Source: Thermococcus gorgonarius
GTDB taxonomy: Archaea > Methanobacteriota_B > Thermococci > Thermococcales > Thermococcaceae
Length of the DNA stretch: 64,000 nt
Reading direction: 5' to 3'
Assembly (NCBI RefSeq): GCF_002214385.1
Contig: NZ_CP014855.1
Coordinates: 806,001-870,000, forward strand
The translations under genes and the position numbers were made by a program. Under the pieces are notes generated by a model that did not search any database, had not been told where the DNA came from, and was given only the letters and a program-made list of their open reading frames with translations. Positions 53,718-62,069 of this stretch are shown one piece after another (the stretch's first letter is position 1; each line of letters opens with the position of its first letter).

Positions 53718-54902
53718 ATGCCTGTTTCCGAGGGAATTGAGAGAAAAAAGGTCACCACATCACACGGGAGGTATTATTCGGCGAGAATAGCGGCCCAGAG
53801 GAGGAAAAAGCTCGTAGTCATCCAGAACATCAGGAGAAGGAAAGGAGTGAGGGGCATCAGGACGACCCCGATAACTATTGAGAAAACGAGAATAAGCGAG
53901 AGGGAAGCCCTAGCGGTTCTCGTGGGAACCCAGATCGGAGCGGGAGTTTTGGGCCTGCCCTACGCGGCCAGCAAGGTCGGCCTTATCCCTGCCCTCGGAG
54001 TCCTAATGGGAGTAATGCTCCTCATGCTCGGAACGGCCTTCATAGTGCTGAAGTTCTCGGCCGGGATGGGCGGGGCCCAGATGAGCACCCTAGCCAGCAG
54101 GACCCTCGGCAAAGCCGGCGGCTGGCTCATGTACCTCAGCATAACCCTGATGAGCTTTGGAGCTCTGCTGGCTTACGTGGCCGGGATGGAACAGGTGTTC
54201 GCGAGCCTCTTCGGCGTCAGCGAGACTGTTGGCGGCGCCATATTCTGGGTTCTTGCATCGTTAGTGGTCTACCACGGCCTCGAAGCGAGCGGAAAGACCG
54301 AGCTTATAATGAGCTACATCATGCTCGCCCTCTTCATTGGCGTCACCTTCATGCTCGTTCCCCACGCAAAGCTGGAGAACGGGCTCTACGCCGACCTATC
54401 GGGAATCCTGAGCATAACGGGCGTTGCCATCTTCGCCCTCGGCTGTCACACCATAATACCGGACGTCTACAAGGGGCTCGGGAGCTATGAGAAAACGAGG
54501 AAAGTGCTTGTACTGGCTTTCCTCATACCCACCGCCATCTACGCGGTATTCATGGCATCGTTCCTCCTCGTCTTCGGCAGGGGGACCCCCGAGGTGGCCA
54601 CGCAGGGCCTTGAGTCCCTCTACGGCAGGGTCGGCTGGCTCGTGGGCAACATCATCCCCCTGCTCGCGATAACGACTAGCTACATAGGCATAGCTTTAGC
54701 ACAGCAGAGCAACAGCGAGGAGTTCATAAAGCTCAGGAGGCCAGTTGCATGGGGTCTGACTGTAATTCCTCCCGCGATAGTTTACTTCGCCGGCGTGAGG
54801 AACTTCGCCGATGTGCTTGCCTTCGCAGGCGATACCGGCGACATGCTGGCCTTCATTGTGCTTCCCGTGCTTATGTGGCTGTCAGCGAAGCTTCGGGGGT
54901 GA
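53718..54902 (+). CDS. Amino acid permease (AAAP/HAAAP-type) with basic N-terminal extension
   Basis: A 394-residue permease with 11 hydrophobic helices from about residue 60. ISEREALAVLVGTQIGAGVLGLPYA is the typical unwound TM1 of the LeuT-fold APC/AAAP group, whose members take up aromatic or other neutral amino acids. The first ~58 residues are an unusual cytoplasmic extension rich in Arg and Lys (ARIAAQRRKKLVV, RRRKGVRGIR). Substrate unknown. ATG 53718 follows ggtgag; a TATA-like gtttaaatt is ~40 bases upstream. Confidence 0.85.
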   Translation: MPVSEGIERKKVTTSHGRYYSARIAAQRRKKLVVIQNIRRRKGVRGIRTTPITIEKTRISEREALAVLVGTQIGAGVLGLPYAASKVGLIPALGVLMGVMLLMLGTAFIVLKFSAGMGGAQMSTLASRTLGKAGGWLMYLSITLMSFGALLAYVAGMEQVFASLFGVSETVGGAIFWVLASLVVYHGLEASGKTELIMSYIMLALFIGVTFMLVPHAKLENGLYADLSGILSITGVAIFALGCHTIIPDVYKGLGSYEKTRKVLVLAFLIPTAIYAVFMASFLLVFGRGTPEVATQGLESLYGRVGWLVGNIIPLLAITTSYIGIALAQQSNSEEFIKLRRPVAWGLTVIPPAIVYFAGVRNFADVLAFAGDTGDMLAFIVLPVLMWLSAKLRG

Positions 54903-54972
54903 AGTCCCGTCCTCGCATCCTTTTCTCCTATACTGCAGTGTACATTTCTGCGCACGTGCACACGTTAGGTAA

Positions 54973-54981
54973 GATTTATAT
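54973..54981 (+). promoter_or_regulatory. TATA box of glyA
   Basis: The element gatttatat lies about 36-44 bases before ATG 55017, with the ribosome site gaggtg at 55004-55009 in the resulting leader. The region before it contains two short CACGT-like repeats (gcacgtgcacacg), whose meaning is not clear. Confidence 0.55.
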
Positions 54982-55016
54982 TCCCGGCGTTCAAACTTCC
55001 ATCGAGGTGTTTTCCA

Positions 55017-56306
55017 ATGGCTGAAGGGTATCGCGAATACCGGGACAAGGTTCTGGGCTTTATTGAGGACCACGAGAACTGGAGAAAGCACACGATAAAC
55101 CTCATAGCGAGCGAAAACGTGACTTCTCCAAGCGTTACGAGGGCCGTCGCGAGCGGCTTTATGCACAAGTACGCAGAAGGCTGGCCGAAGCAGAGGTACT
55201 ACCAGGGCTGCAAGTACGTTGACGAGGTCGAGCTCATCGGTGTCGAGCTCTTTACCAAGCTCTTCCAGAGCGACTTCGCCGATTTAAGGCCGATTTCCGG
55301 AACCAACGCCAACCAGGCGGTCTTCTTCGGTTTGACACAGCCGGGAGACAAGGCTATAGTCCTCCACACCAGCCACGGCGGGCACATAAGCCACATGCCC
55401 TTCGGTGCGGCAGGAATGAGAGGCCTTGAGGTCCACACCTGGCCCTTCGACAACGAGGAGTTCAACATTGACGTTGACAAGGCCGAGAAGCTCATCCGCG
55501 AGGTAGAGCCCAAGATAGTCGTCTTCGGCGGCTCGCTCTTCCCGTTCCCGCACCCGGTCAAGGAGCTCGCGCCTGTTGCGAAGGAGGTCGGCGCCTACGT
55601 CATGTACGACGGCGCCCACGTCCTCGGTCTTATAGCCGGCAAGCAGTTCCAGGACCCGCTCAGGGAAGGAGCCGACATAATCACCGCCTCAACCCACAAG
55701 ACCTTCCCGGGACCGCAGGGCGGTGTGATAATCTACAAGCGCTTTGGTGAAACCGAGGAGATAGCCAAGCTCCAGTGGGCCATCTTCCCGGGCGTTCTGA
55801 GCAACCACCACCTCCACCACATGGCGGGTAAGGTCATTACCGCTGCCGAGATGCTCGAGTACGGTGAAAAGTATGCCGCCCAGATCGTAAAGAACGCGAA
55901 GGCCCTCGCAGAGGCTCTCGCAGAGGAGGGCTTCAAGGTCATCGGTGAGGACAAGGGCTACACCGAGAGCCACCAGGTCATCGTCGACGTCAGCGACCTT
56001 CACCCGGCGGCAGGTGGCTGGGCGGCCCCGCTCCTTGAGGAGGCCGGCATAATCCTCAACAAGAACCTCCTGCCGTGGGACCCGCTTGAGAAGGTCAACG
56101 AGCCGAGCGGCCTCAGAATAGGCGTCCAGGAGATGACCAGGGTTGGAATGATGGAGGACGACATGAAGGAGATTGCTCACTTCATGAAGCGCGTGCTCCT
56201 CGACAAGGAGGACCCGAAGAAGGTCAAGAGAGACGTCTACGGCTTCCGCGCCGAGTTCCAGAAGGTCTACTACTCCTTCGACCACGGCCTGCCGCTCAGG
56301 GAGTGA
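55017..56306 (+). CDS. glyA: Serine hydroxymethyltransferase
   Basis: A 429-residue PLP enzyme that interconverts serine and glycine and passes a one-carbon unit to a tetrahydropterin. PLP lysine is in ASTHKTFPGPQGGV (~225); INLIASENVTSPSV and GTNANQAVFFGL are signature stretches. Length and sequence fit the archaeal GlyA, which in Thermococcales may use a modified folate. Strong initiation context (gaggtg). Downstream 195 bases to the next gene hold only a T-rich terminator near 56308-56325 and no gene. Confidence 0.95.
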   Translation: MAEGYREYRDKVLGFIEDHENWRKHTINLIASENVTSPSVTRAVASGFMHKYAEGWPKQRYYQGCKYVDEVELIGVELFTKLFQSDFADLRPISGTNANQAVFFGLTQPGDKAIVLHTSHGGHISHMPFGAAGMRGLEVHTWPFDNEEFNIDVDKAEKLIREVEPKIVVFGGSLFPFPHPVKELAPVAKEVGAYVMYDGAHVLGLIAGKQFQDPLREGADIITASTHKTFPGPQGGVIIYKRFGETEEIAKLQWAIFPGVLSNHHLHHMAGKVITAAEMLEYGEKYAAQIVKNAKALAEALAEEGFKVIGEDKGYTESHQVIVDVSDLHPAAGGWAAPLLEEAGIILNKNLLPWDPLEKVNEPSGLRIGVQEMTRVGMMEDDMKEIAHFMKRVLLDKEDPKKVKRDVYGFRAEFQKVYYSFDHGLPLRE

Positions 56307-56502
56307 TGCCTTCTTTCTCTTCTGTTTTTGTGGCTTCCCATTTTAAATCTGCTCAACACCGCCCGCTTGCATCAGGTTCTGGGCCCCTTTTCCTTTCATC
56401 TTTCCGAAGAAAGCCACACCCAGCACAGGGGAAGGTTAAAAAAGACGGAGAAACGAAGATGGGCCCACAGGGGCCACACTGAGCATTGGAGTTTTCCCCT
56501 CC

Positions 56503-57270
56503 TCAGTCAATGGTGGCTTTTTCAAACTCCAGCGCAGCGAGGGCCGAGAAGGCAAGCGCCAGGAGCGCCAGCACGCCCCACTCGACCACGGGCGAGAACT
56601 TCGCTACAGCATCGCCCACGAGGTAGCGCCTCGTCCCGTCAACGGCGTAGGTAAGGGGATTAACGTAGGCGATTGCCTTCATCCAGCCGGGCATTGCGTC
56701 TATAGGGTATATCGCGCCGCTCAGGAAGGTCATGGGCATCATTATCATTGTGACCACCATCTGGAAGCCCTCCATGCTGGTCATTTTGAGTGCTATGGCC
56801 ACTCCCATGCCCGCTATGGCAATTCCGACGAGGAAGCCGAGCCCCAGGGCGGGGAGCACGCCGCTCAATTTGAGGTCGGCGAGCGCGAAGCTGAGGGTCA
56901 GCAGGATTACCCCCTGTATCAGGGCCATTAGAGAACCCCCGGTTATCCTGCCGAGTATCGCCTCCGCCCTGCTCGCTGGAGCCACAAGTATTTCCTTGAG
57001 GAAGTCGAACTGCTTGTCCAATATGAGCGTTACGCCCTGCATGAAGCTCATGTTGAAGACGGTCATTGCGAAGACACCTGGGACGAGGTAGGTCAGGTAG
57101 TCAACACCACCGAAGACCCTCGCCGCCATGGGGTTGTTGAACACCCCGCTCCAGCCCATTCCGAAGAATATGAGCCACATGAGCGGGTTTATCAGGCTCC
57201 CGACCACCCTTGCGCGGGAACGGGAAAAACGCTTCAGCTCGCGGTATATCATCGTGGTGAACGTCCTCAT
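56503..57270 (-). CDS. ABC-2 type transporter permease
   Basis: A 255-residue permease with six hydrophobic helices and the ABC-2 signature in FMQGVTLILDKQFDFLKEILVAPASRAEAILGRI (cytoplasmic loop). It partners the ATPase encoded just upstream. Such pairs export drugs, lipids or polysaccharides. ATG 57270 follows ggaggtg; the GTG at 57279 overlaps the ATPase end. Part of the padR-ATPase-permease operon. Confidence 0.9.
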   Translation of the reverse strand: MRTFTTMIYRELKRFSRSRARVVGSLINPLMWLIFFGMGWSGVFNNPMAARVFGGVDYLTYLVPGVFAMTVFNMSFMQGVTLILDKQFDFLKEILVAPASRAEAILGRITGGSLMALIQGVILLTLSFALADLKLSGVLPALGLGFLVGIAIAGMGVAIALKMTSMEGFQMVVTMIMMPMTFLSGAIYPIDAMPGWMKAIAYVNPLTYAVDGTRRYLVGDAVAKFSPVVEWGVLALLALAFSALAALEFEKATID

Positions 57271-57275
57271 CTCCT

Positions 57276-58253
57276 TCACCTCCTCTTAAACGGCATGGGG
57301 AACCTCTGCTCTCCACCCTCGTCCCTTATCTCCCTGCCCGTCAAGTGCAGGAAGACGTCGTTGAGCGTGGGCCGGTGGTAGGTAACCTCTAGTATCTTCA
57401 CTCCCCTCTCCTTCGCGAGCTCAAAGAGCCTCGGCAGGGCCTCGGCGGCGTTCTCAACGTCCAGCGCAACCCTTCCATCGGGGAGGAGCTTGCACCCCCT
57501 TATGAAGTCCGCCTTAAGGCACTTGATCTCTTCAGGGCCTTCGAGTTTGAGGTAAACAACGTCGTTGCCGACCAGTTTCTTGAGCTCCTCTGCGGTTCCC
57601 TCCGCTATTATCTTCCCGTGATCCATTATCGCTATCCTGTCCGCCAGCATCTCGGCCTCGTCCATATAGTGCGTTGTCAGGAAGATGGTCATGTTGTGCT
57701 CCTCCTTCATGACCCTTATGTAGTCCCAGATGTGGGCCCTCGTCTGCGGGTCGAGGCCTATGGTCGGCTCGTCGAGGAACAGAACTTCTGGCTCGTGGAG
57801 AAGGGAGCGCGCTAGCTCAAGCCTCCTCCTCATGCCTCCGCTGAAGGTCTTGACTTGTCTGTCCCTGAAGTCCCAGAGTTCAACGAACTTCAGGAGCTTC
57901 TCAATCTTCTCCCTCAGCTCGCTCCCGCCCAGGCCGTATATCCTGCCGTGGATGTACATGTTCTCGTAGGCCGTCAGCTCCCTGTCGAGGCTCGGGTCCT
58001 GGAAGACTATCCCTATCTTCTTCCTTACCTCGTTAGGTTCTGCCACAACGTCGTGACCAGCAACAAACGCCTTCCCGGAGGTCGGCTTCAGGAGCGTGGT
58101 GAGCACGTGCACCGTTGTGGTTTTTCCAGCTCCGTTCGGCCCGAGAAAAGCGAATATCTCTCCCCTTTTAACTTTGAACGAGATGCCCTTAACGGCCTCG
58201 AAATCGCCGTATTTCTTCACGAGGTTCTCCACCTCTATCGCGTATTCACTCAC
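57276..58253 (-). CDS. ABC-2 exporter ATP-binding protein (DrrA-type)
   Basis: A 325-residue ATPase: Walker A LGPNGAGKTT (~38), signature FSGGMRRRLELA (~137), Walker B VLFLDEPTIGLD (~160), and the H-loop TTHYMDEAE. The ~100 residues after the core (VKIL, YHRPTLNDVFLHLTG) match the DrrA/CcmA-type C-terminal extension used in daunorubicin-type exporters. GTG 58253 is favoured over the upstream frame; it overlaps the padR end by eight bases, implying coupled translation. Substrate unknown. Confidence 0.92.
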   Translation of the reverse strand: MSEYAIEVENLVKKYGDFEAVKGISFKVKRGEIFAFLGPNGAGKTTTVHVLTTLLKPTSGKAFVAGHDVVAEPNEVRKKIGIVFQDPSLDRELTAYENMYIHGRIYGLGGSELREKIEKLLKFVELWDFRDRQVKTFSGGMRRRLELARSLLHEPEVLFLDEPTIGLDPQTRAHIWDYIRVMKEEHNMTIFLTTHYMDEAEMLADRIAIMDHGKIIAEGTAEELKKLVGNDVVYLKLEGPEEIKCLKADFIRGCKLLPDGRVALDVENAAEALPRLFELAKERGVKILEVTYHRPTLNDVFLHLTGREIRDEGGEQRFPMPFKRR

Positions 58254-58722
58254 TTCCCTCCCCCCTTTCAATCTCGCCGAGGAGGATTAGCCTCACCCTC
58301 TTGGTGAACTCCCCGAACTCCCTCGCGAGGGCTTTCTTCTGAGCCTCCGTCAGGTTTTCAAGGGAGTTGAAGACTTCTTTCATCAATTCGGCCAGTTCCC
58401 TGCCGCCAAGCCTCGCGAACTCCCTGAACCTATAGGCGAGCTCCTCAACTTCCCTGAGCTCCACCTCATGCTCCTCAAGGTACTCCCTCCCCTTTTCCGT
58501 GGCCCTGTAGAGCCTCTTGTCCCTCTTGCCCTCTCCTACCGTCTCAATGAGCCCGGCCTTCCTTAGAGAGGTCAGTGTTGGGTAAACCGTCCCCGGACTG
58601 GGGTGCGGAATACCATAGGTTCGCTCAAGCTCGGCCATTATGCCGTAGCCGTGCATCGGCTTCTCAGCGAGCATCTTGAGTATGAGCAGTTTGAGGTGTC
58701 CCTTAAAGTGCGGACGCTCCAT
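58246..58722 (-). CDS. PadR family transcriptional regulator
   Basis: A 158-residue regulator. The winged-helix domain (~10-85) has LILKMLAEKPMHGYGIMAEL and the wing/turn SPGTVYPTLTSLRKAGLIET, typical of PadR. The C-terminal ~65 residues form the helical dimerisation part (PadR-s1 type). It is the first gene of the exporter operon, and a perfect inverted repeat lies between its TATA box and start, so it probably represses its own operon and is released by an exported compound or stress. Confidence 0.92.
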   Translation of the reverse strand: MERPHFKGHLKLLILKMLAEKPMHGYGIMAELERTYGIPHPSPGTVYPTLTSLRKAGLIETVGEGKRDKRLYRATEKGREYLEEHEVELREVEELAYRFREFARLGGRELAELMKEVFNSLENLTEAQKKALAREFGEFTKRVRLILLGEIERGEGSE

Positions 58723-58732
58723 AGTATCACCA

Positions 58733-58750
58733 ATATATCGAACGATATAT
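58733..58750. promoter_or_regulatory. Inverted-repeat operator of the PadR operon
   Basis: A perfect palindrome, ATATATCG-AA-CGATATAT, lies 11-28 bases upstream of the padR start and just downstream of the TATA box (gtttataag on the minus strand, ~58752-58762). Position and symmetry match a PadR-type operator for autorepression of padR and the ABC genes. Confidence 0.75.
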
Positions 58751-58936
58751 CAGCTTATAAACCTTTTGGGAGAAAGCCCAAAACGGCGGGGTAAGTAGTA
58801 GGTTGGTGAGAGAGATGAGGGAAATGCCCAACAGCCTCTTCCTTCTCTTCTTCCCATTCCAAAACTTCAAACCGCTTTGAAGTCGTCGCAAGCCTTAAGA
58901 CTTTTCACGTCATGAAGAACGATTAGGGTGATAGGG

Positions 58937-59437
58937 ATGAAGCGCGTGTTGCTTTTGGTACTGCTCCTGCTTGGAGTCGTTTTCGCGTATCATGTTCTGA
59001 GCACTCACGGGAACGCTTCCGGCGGCATAACAGTTGAAGAGGTTAGAGAGAACTTACCCAACCTCAACGAAACCCTGGGGCCCATAGTAACCGTTGAGAG
59101 CGCTTCGTTTATGCACCCCGATAAGGCATTCTATTCTCCCAACGACACCATGATACTCACGATAACCAACAAAGGGAACGCCACTATCACAACGGGCTAC
59201 GCCTTCAGGCTTTACCGTCTGGAGGACTGGGGATGGAGGGAGGTTCCCGTTAACCTGACGTTTGCCGAGGTCTTGGTTACAATCGGGCCAGGGAAAAGAT
59301 GGGAGCAGAGGATTGACCTCTCAAAGCTGAGTCTCACGCCTGGACATTACAGGATAGTAAAGATTGTCTCCGTCACCGCCCCGGTGACCAAGATGAGCAT
59401 GGGTATTGAAGCGTGGACTGAGTTTAACGTGCGGTGA
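58937..59437 (+). CDS. Secreted/membrane-anchored Ig-like domain protein
   Basis: A 166-residue protein: N-terminal hydrophobic anchor or signal (VLLLVLLLLGVVFAYHVLS), then an extracytoplasmic beta domain (SPNDTMILTITNKGNATITTGYAFRLYRLEDWGWREVPVNLTF) with the layout of bacterial Ig-like Big domains that sense beta-lactam-type or surface stress in other organisms. Function unknown here. ATG 58937 follows gggtgat. Located downstream of the divergent PadR operon, 186 bases away; no shared promoter is evident. Confidence 0.7.
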   Translation: MKRVLLLVLLLLGVVFAYHVLSTHGNASGGITVEEVRENLPNLNETLGPIVTVESASFMHPDKAFYSPNDTMILTITNKGNATITTGYAFRLYRLEDWGWREVPVNLTFAEVLVTIGPGKRWEQRIDLSKLSLTPGHYRIVKIVSVTAPVTKMSMGIEAWTEFNVR

Positions 59438-59490
59438 AGATGCAATAACGGGTTCTATCCCTTTGGGGTTCCGGTTTAAACCAGAAAAAC

Positions 59491-59500
59491 CGTTATAAGT
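59491..59500 (+). promoter_or_regulatory. TATA-like promoter before the hairpin RNA candidate
   Basis: The element cgttataagt sits 21-30 bases before 59521, the first base of a strong hairpin, which is standard archaeal TATA-to-start spacing. No protein gene begins there. Confidence 0.45.
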
Positions 59501-59520
59501 TCTGAAAACGTACTTCTCAT

Positions 59521-59579
59521 GTGCGGCGCTTGGCCTTCATTGGCCATGCACCCCCAGGGTTTGAAGGCCGGTGCCGCGC
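59521..59579 (+). ncRNA. Candidate structured non-coding RNA (long hairpin)
   Basis: Bases 59521-59539 and 59562-59579 form a stem of about 18 pairs: GTGCGGC with GCCGCGC, then GGCCTTCA with TGAAGGCC, broken by one bulged C and a few GU pairs, with a 22-base loop. A TATA box is correctly placed upstream and another TATA (gtttttacg, 59591) begins the next gene, so this unit looks separately transcribed. A TTCCACAAAG stretch follows the stem, containing ACA as in H/ACA RNAs, but no kink-turn is seen. An alternative reading is a 26-codon leaderless ORF from ATG 59519. Confidence 0.4.
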
Positions 59580-59627
59580 GCTTCCACAAAGTTTTTACGT
59601 GATGTCCTGCCATTATCTACGGTATCC

Positions 59628-60746
59628 ATGAGGGCGGAAAGGAAGTTCGCGCTGATAAGCTCGCTCATGACGGCTCTCCTGGTCGCTTACACACTGGTAC
59701 GTGCAGAAGTCTATGGAGTCTTTCACGTGAAGGATATAGACCTCGTGATCTTTGAGGAAAGCCTGAAGACCACCCTAAGCGGGGAGGGCTTTTTCTTCAA
59801 CCACTGGGAGTGGAACCACTGGAGAGCCTGGAGCCACTTCGGAACCCACAATTCACCGATTCTTTTCCTCCTGCTTCCGGTGTATGCCCTCTTTCCTAGC
59901 GAGTACACCCTCATGATACTCCAGGACCTGATGGTGCCCCTGAGTGCCTTCGCCCTTTTCAGCTTTGCCAGGAAGGTTCTTGGGGACGAAGAAAAAGCTC
60001 TGGCAGTATCTATCGCGTTCCTCCTGAATCCTCTTACCCACGCGATAGTCCGCTATGATTTCCGGCCGGACGTTCTGGCGGTTCCTTTCATGTTTCTCTT
60101 CGCCAGCTATGCGGCTGAGGGGAAAACGAAAAAACAACTGCTGGCGGCACTCCTTATACTCTCTGTCAAGGAGGACGCCGGCCTGTTTCTAGTTGCCTAC
60201 TCGATCTTTGAAGTCCTCTCAAAGCATGGTTTCAATGTTAAGGGCTGGCTAGGGGAGAAAAAGGTGATTGGTTTTGCCCTTCTTGGGCTTGTCTGGATAG
60301 CGGTGAGCATCTTCCTCGTAATCCCGAACTTCAACGAGTCCCATGAGTATTTCTACTTCATGCTCTACCAGCCGGGGGGAGACAGGGGCATTATACTACT
60401 GGTGGCACTCGCCAAGCTGACTGTTTTAATGCTCAGCCTCGCGTTTCTTCCCCTCAAAAAGCCCGCCTACTGGCTTCCGCTGGCCTTTCTGTGGTCCGAA
60501 AACGCCTTCGCAAAGAGGCTGGAGCAGGCCGCGATAGGCTTCCAGTACGATTATCAGCTCTTGCCCATGGCATTCATAGTGCTGGTGTATGCGCTCAGGG
60601 AAAATGACACCCCAAGAACCACTCACCTGCTGGTCGCGAGCCTACTTTCAATGCTGCTGTTTTCGCCCTCCTTCGGCCTAATTGACGCATACCCCCTAAC
60701 CATCGGGCACAGCCTGTGGGAGTACCTCCGCCTACTGCACCACTAG
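59628..60746 (+). CDS. DUF2079 family membrane protein
   Basis: A 372-residue polytopic membrane protein with about nine helices. The N-terminal extracytoplasmic region (DIDLVIFEESLKTTLSGEGFFFNHWEWN) and the pattern FGTHNSPILFLLLPVYALFPSEYTLMILQDL are typical of DUF2079, a family possibly related to glycosyltransferase GT-C folds that use lipid-linked sugars. Function unproven. ATG 59628 lies about 30 bases after a TATA-like gtttttacg, so it is leaderless-like. The gene seems shorter than many DUF2079 members (450-550). Confidence 0.78.
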   Translation: MRAERKFALISSLMTALLVAYTLVRAEVYGVFHVKDIDLVIFEESLKTTLSGEGFFFNHWEWNHWRAWSHFGTHNSPILFLLLPVYALFPSEYTLMILQDLMVPLSAFALFSFARKVLGDEEKALAVSIAFLLNPLTHAIVRYDFRPDVLAVPFMFLFASYAAEGKTKKQLLAALLILSVKEDAGLFLVAYSIFEVLSKHGFNVKGWLGEKKVIGFALLGLVWIAVSIFLVIPNFNESHEYFYFMLYQPGGDRGIILLVALAKLTVLMLSLAFLPLKKPAYWLPLAFLWSENAFAKRLEQAAIGFQYDYQLLPMAFIVLVYALRENDTPRTTHLLVASLLSMLLFSPSFGLIDAYPLTIGHSLWEYLRLLHH

Positions 60747-60769
60747 GGCTTTAGCACAGGCTTTTCACA

Positions 60770-60869
60770 CTTTCCATACAACACTGTTCTACGGAAACTT
60801 GGAGGTGATGTAAGATGTATGTAGAGAGTTTTTGTATAGACTTTCCACACAACACTGTTCTACGGAAAC
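60770..60869 (-). CRISPR. Two-repeat CRISPR relic
   Basis: Two 29-base direct repeats (60770-60798 and 60841-60869) differ at a single base and flank a 42-base spacer (60799-60840). On the minus strand each begins GTTTCCGTAGAACAG and ends GGAAAG, the end pattern of CRISPR repeats in Thermococcus and relatives. If transcribed on the minus strand, the repeat with the changed base is the last one, where degenerate repeats are usual. The bases upstream on that strand (60870-60990) would be the leader. No further repeat and no cas operon is found; a Cas4-like gene lies 1.7 kb away. Repeats end 20 bases after the preceding gene's stop. Confidence 0.65.
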
Positions 60870-60993
60870 CTTCGGGGACGTTGAGAAAAGGCTTCTATCA
60901 AACCCATTTGAGTACAACACGATCCCATAAACTGGAGTGAACACAGAATTATCACACAAGAACTTGCCCCAACAGAAGGGAAGGCAACTCTGG

Positions 60994-61068
60994 CGGGCCG
61001 GGCGGGATTCGAACCCGCGGCCACGGGGTTAAAAGCCCCGCGCTCTAACCAGGCTGAGCTACCGGCCC
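60994..61068 (-). tRNA. tRNA-Lys (TTT anticodon)
   Basis: A full cloverleaf on the minus strand: acceptor GGGCCGG/CCGGCCC, D arm GCTCAGCCTGGTTAGAGC, anticodon stem GGGGC-type with loop CTTTTAA (anticodon TTT at 61031-61033), and T arm GCGGGTTCGAATCCCGC. Discriminator G, CCA encoded at 60991-60993. No intron. A TATA element (ttttata on the plus strand at 61094-61100) lies about 30 bases upstream of its 5' end. Confidence 0.95.
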
Positions 61069-61113
61069 AACCCGGGTCTGGTATAGGAAGGGGTTTTATA
61101 AGCTTTGCCCTCG

Positions 61114-61950
61114 CTACTTCTTGTAAACCCTAACATCAACGACAACGTGCCAGACGCCGGGGGCGTAGCGCTTTATTATCAGCTCGTTGAGCTTTTCCGT
61201 CTCATAGCCGTACTCCCTGGCAACTCTTTTGAAGGTCGCGAAGGGCTCTTCCGGCATGAGCCTCTCCGGAACCGTGTTGTGGTAGTGGATTACCGCCTCG
61301 TCCTTGGCTATGCTCAAAGCCTTGGGTATGAACTCATGGGTTGTTACCACGTAGCCCATGAGAACCCTGTCGGCTATGTTCTCGGCCGGAAAGTCGCGGT
61401 TGTCCATGTTGTACGGCGTCATAAGGTCCTGGACGTTGTTAAGCCAGATGTTCTCAACCAGGAAGCGGAAGGTGTAAGGATCTTTCTCGATGGCTATGAC
61501 TCGGGCCTTTCTATGGACGGCCATCGGCAGGCTCAGGTGGCCGATTCCGGCGAACATGTCCACGACCAGCTCCCCCGGTTTTGCAACCCTGGCCATTCTC
61601 ACGCGTTCCTTGACGTTGGCCGGCGAGAACATTATCCTGGCCACGTCGAGCTTGTACTTAACGCCGTTCTCGACGTGAACCGTAATGGTATCATCTCCAT
61701 AAAGTAGCTCGTAGTCGGGCTTTCTTGTTTCCCCGTGGATGTGACCCTTCCTGAGGACTGCCTTGGCGTTGAGGACTTCGGCGTAAACTTCGGCTATCCT
61801 CTCCCTGTAGGGCTCAAGCTCCCTCCTCAGGGGCAGGATTATGACGTCGCCTATCCTGACCCAGTGTTTTGGGAGGAGTTTGACCAGCTCCGGAGGAAGT
61901 TCCTTTGAAAGGATTTCCCTTATCCTTGGCTTTATGACCTGAGTCCTCAT
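61114..61950 (-). CDS. taw2: tRNA-Phe wybutosine aminocarboxypropyltransferase Taw2
   Basis: A 278-residue SAM-dependent enzyme that transfers the 3-amino-3-carboxypropyl group to 4-demethylwyosine at G37 of tRNA-Phe. The fold is Trm5-like: IMFSPANVKERVRMA, LVVDMFAGIGHLSLPM (SAM motif I) and NMDNRDFPAENIADRVLMGYV correspond to the characterised archaeal Taw2 proteins. The N-terminal domain (~1-90) binds the tRNA. Start ATG 61950 has a TATA-like element (cttattaag) about 25 bases upstream. It lies 45 bases upstream of tRNA-Lys on the same strand. Confidence 0.93.
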   Translation of the reverse strand: MRTQVIKPRIREILSKELPPELVKLLPKHWVRIGDVIILPLRRELEPYRERIAEVYAEVLNAKAVLRKGHIHGETRKPDYELLYGDDTITVHVENGVKYKLDVARIMFSPANVKERVRMARVAKPGELVVDMFAGIGHLSLPMAVHRKARVIAIEKDPYTFRFLVENIWLNNVQDLMTPYNMDNRDFPAENIADRVLMGYVVTTHEFIPKALSIAKDEAVIHYHNTVPERLMPEEPFATFKRVAREYGYETEKLNELIIKRYAPGVWHVVVDVRVYKK

Positions 61951-62069
61951 CGGAATTCTGCAACACCTGGGCCTTAATAAGGCTTTGCCATTTCGTCGAA
62001 AAACGATTAGAAAGGCTTAAAAATGAGCGAAGAGTAAGTTAATTCCGGAAACATTCAAGGCGGAGGTCG

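Noticed and set aside
55689-56285. 198-codon minus-strand frame over glyA
   Set aside because: GC-biased codon use in glyA keeps the opposite frame open; its sequence is Val/Leu/Asp-rich noise.
58815-58880. 21-codon ORF preceded by ggtgag between the PadR operon and the Ig-like gene
   Set aside because: Very short, Phe/Leu-rich without a recognisable pattern; could arise by chance in this gap.
60770-60869. Terminal repeats of an insertion sequence
   Set aside because: The repeats are direct, 29 bases, separated by only 42 bases, and have CRISPR-type ends; no transposase is nearby.
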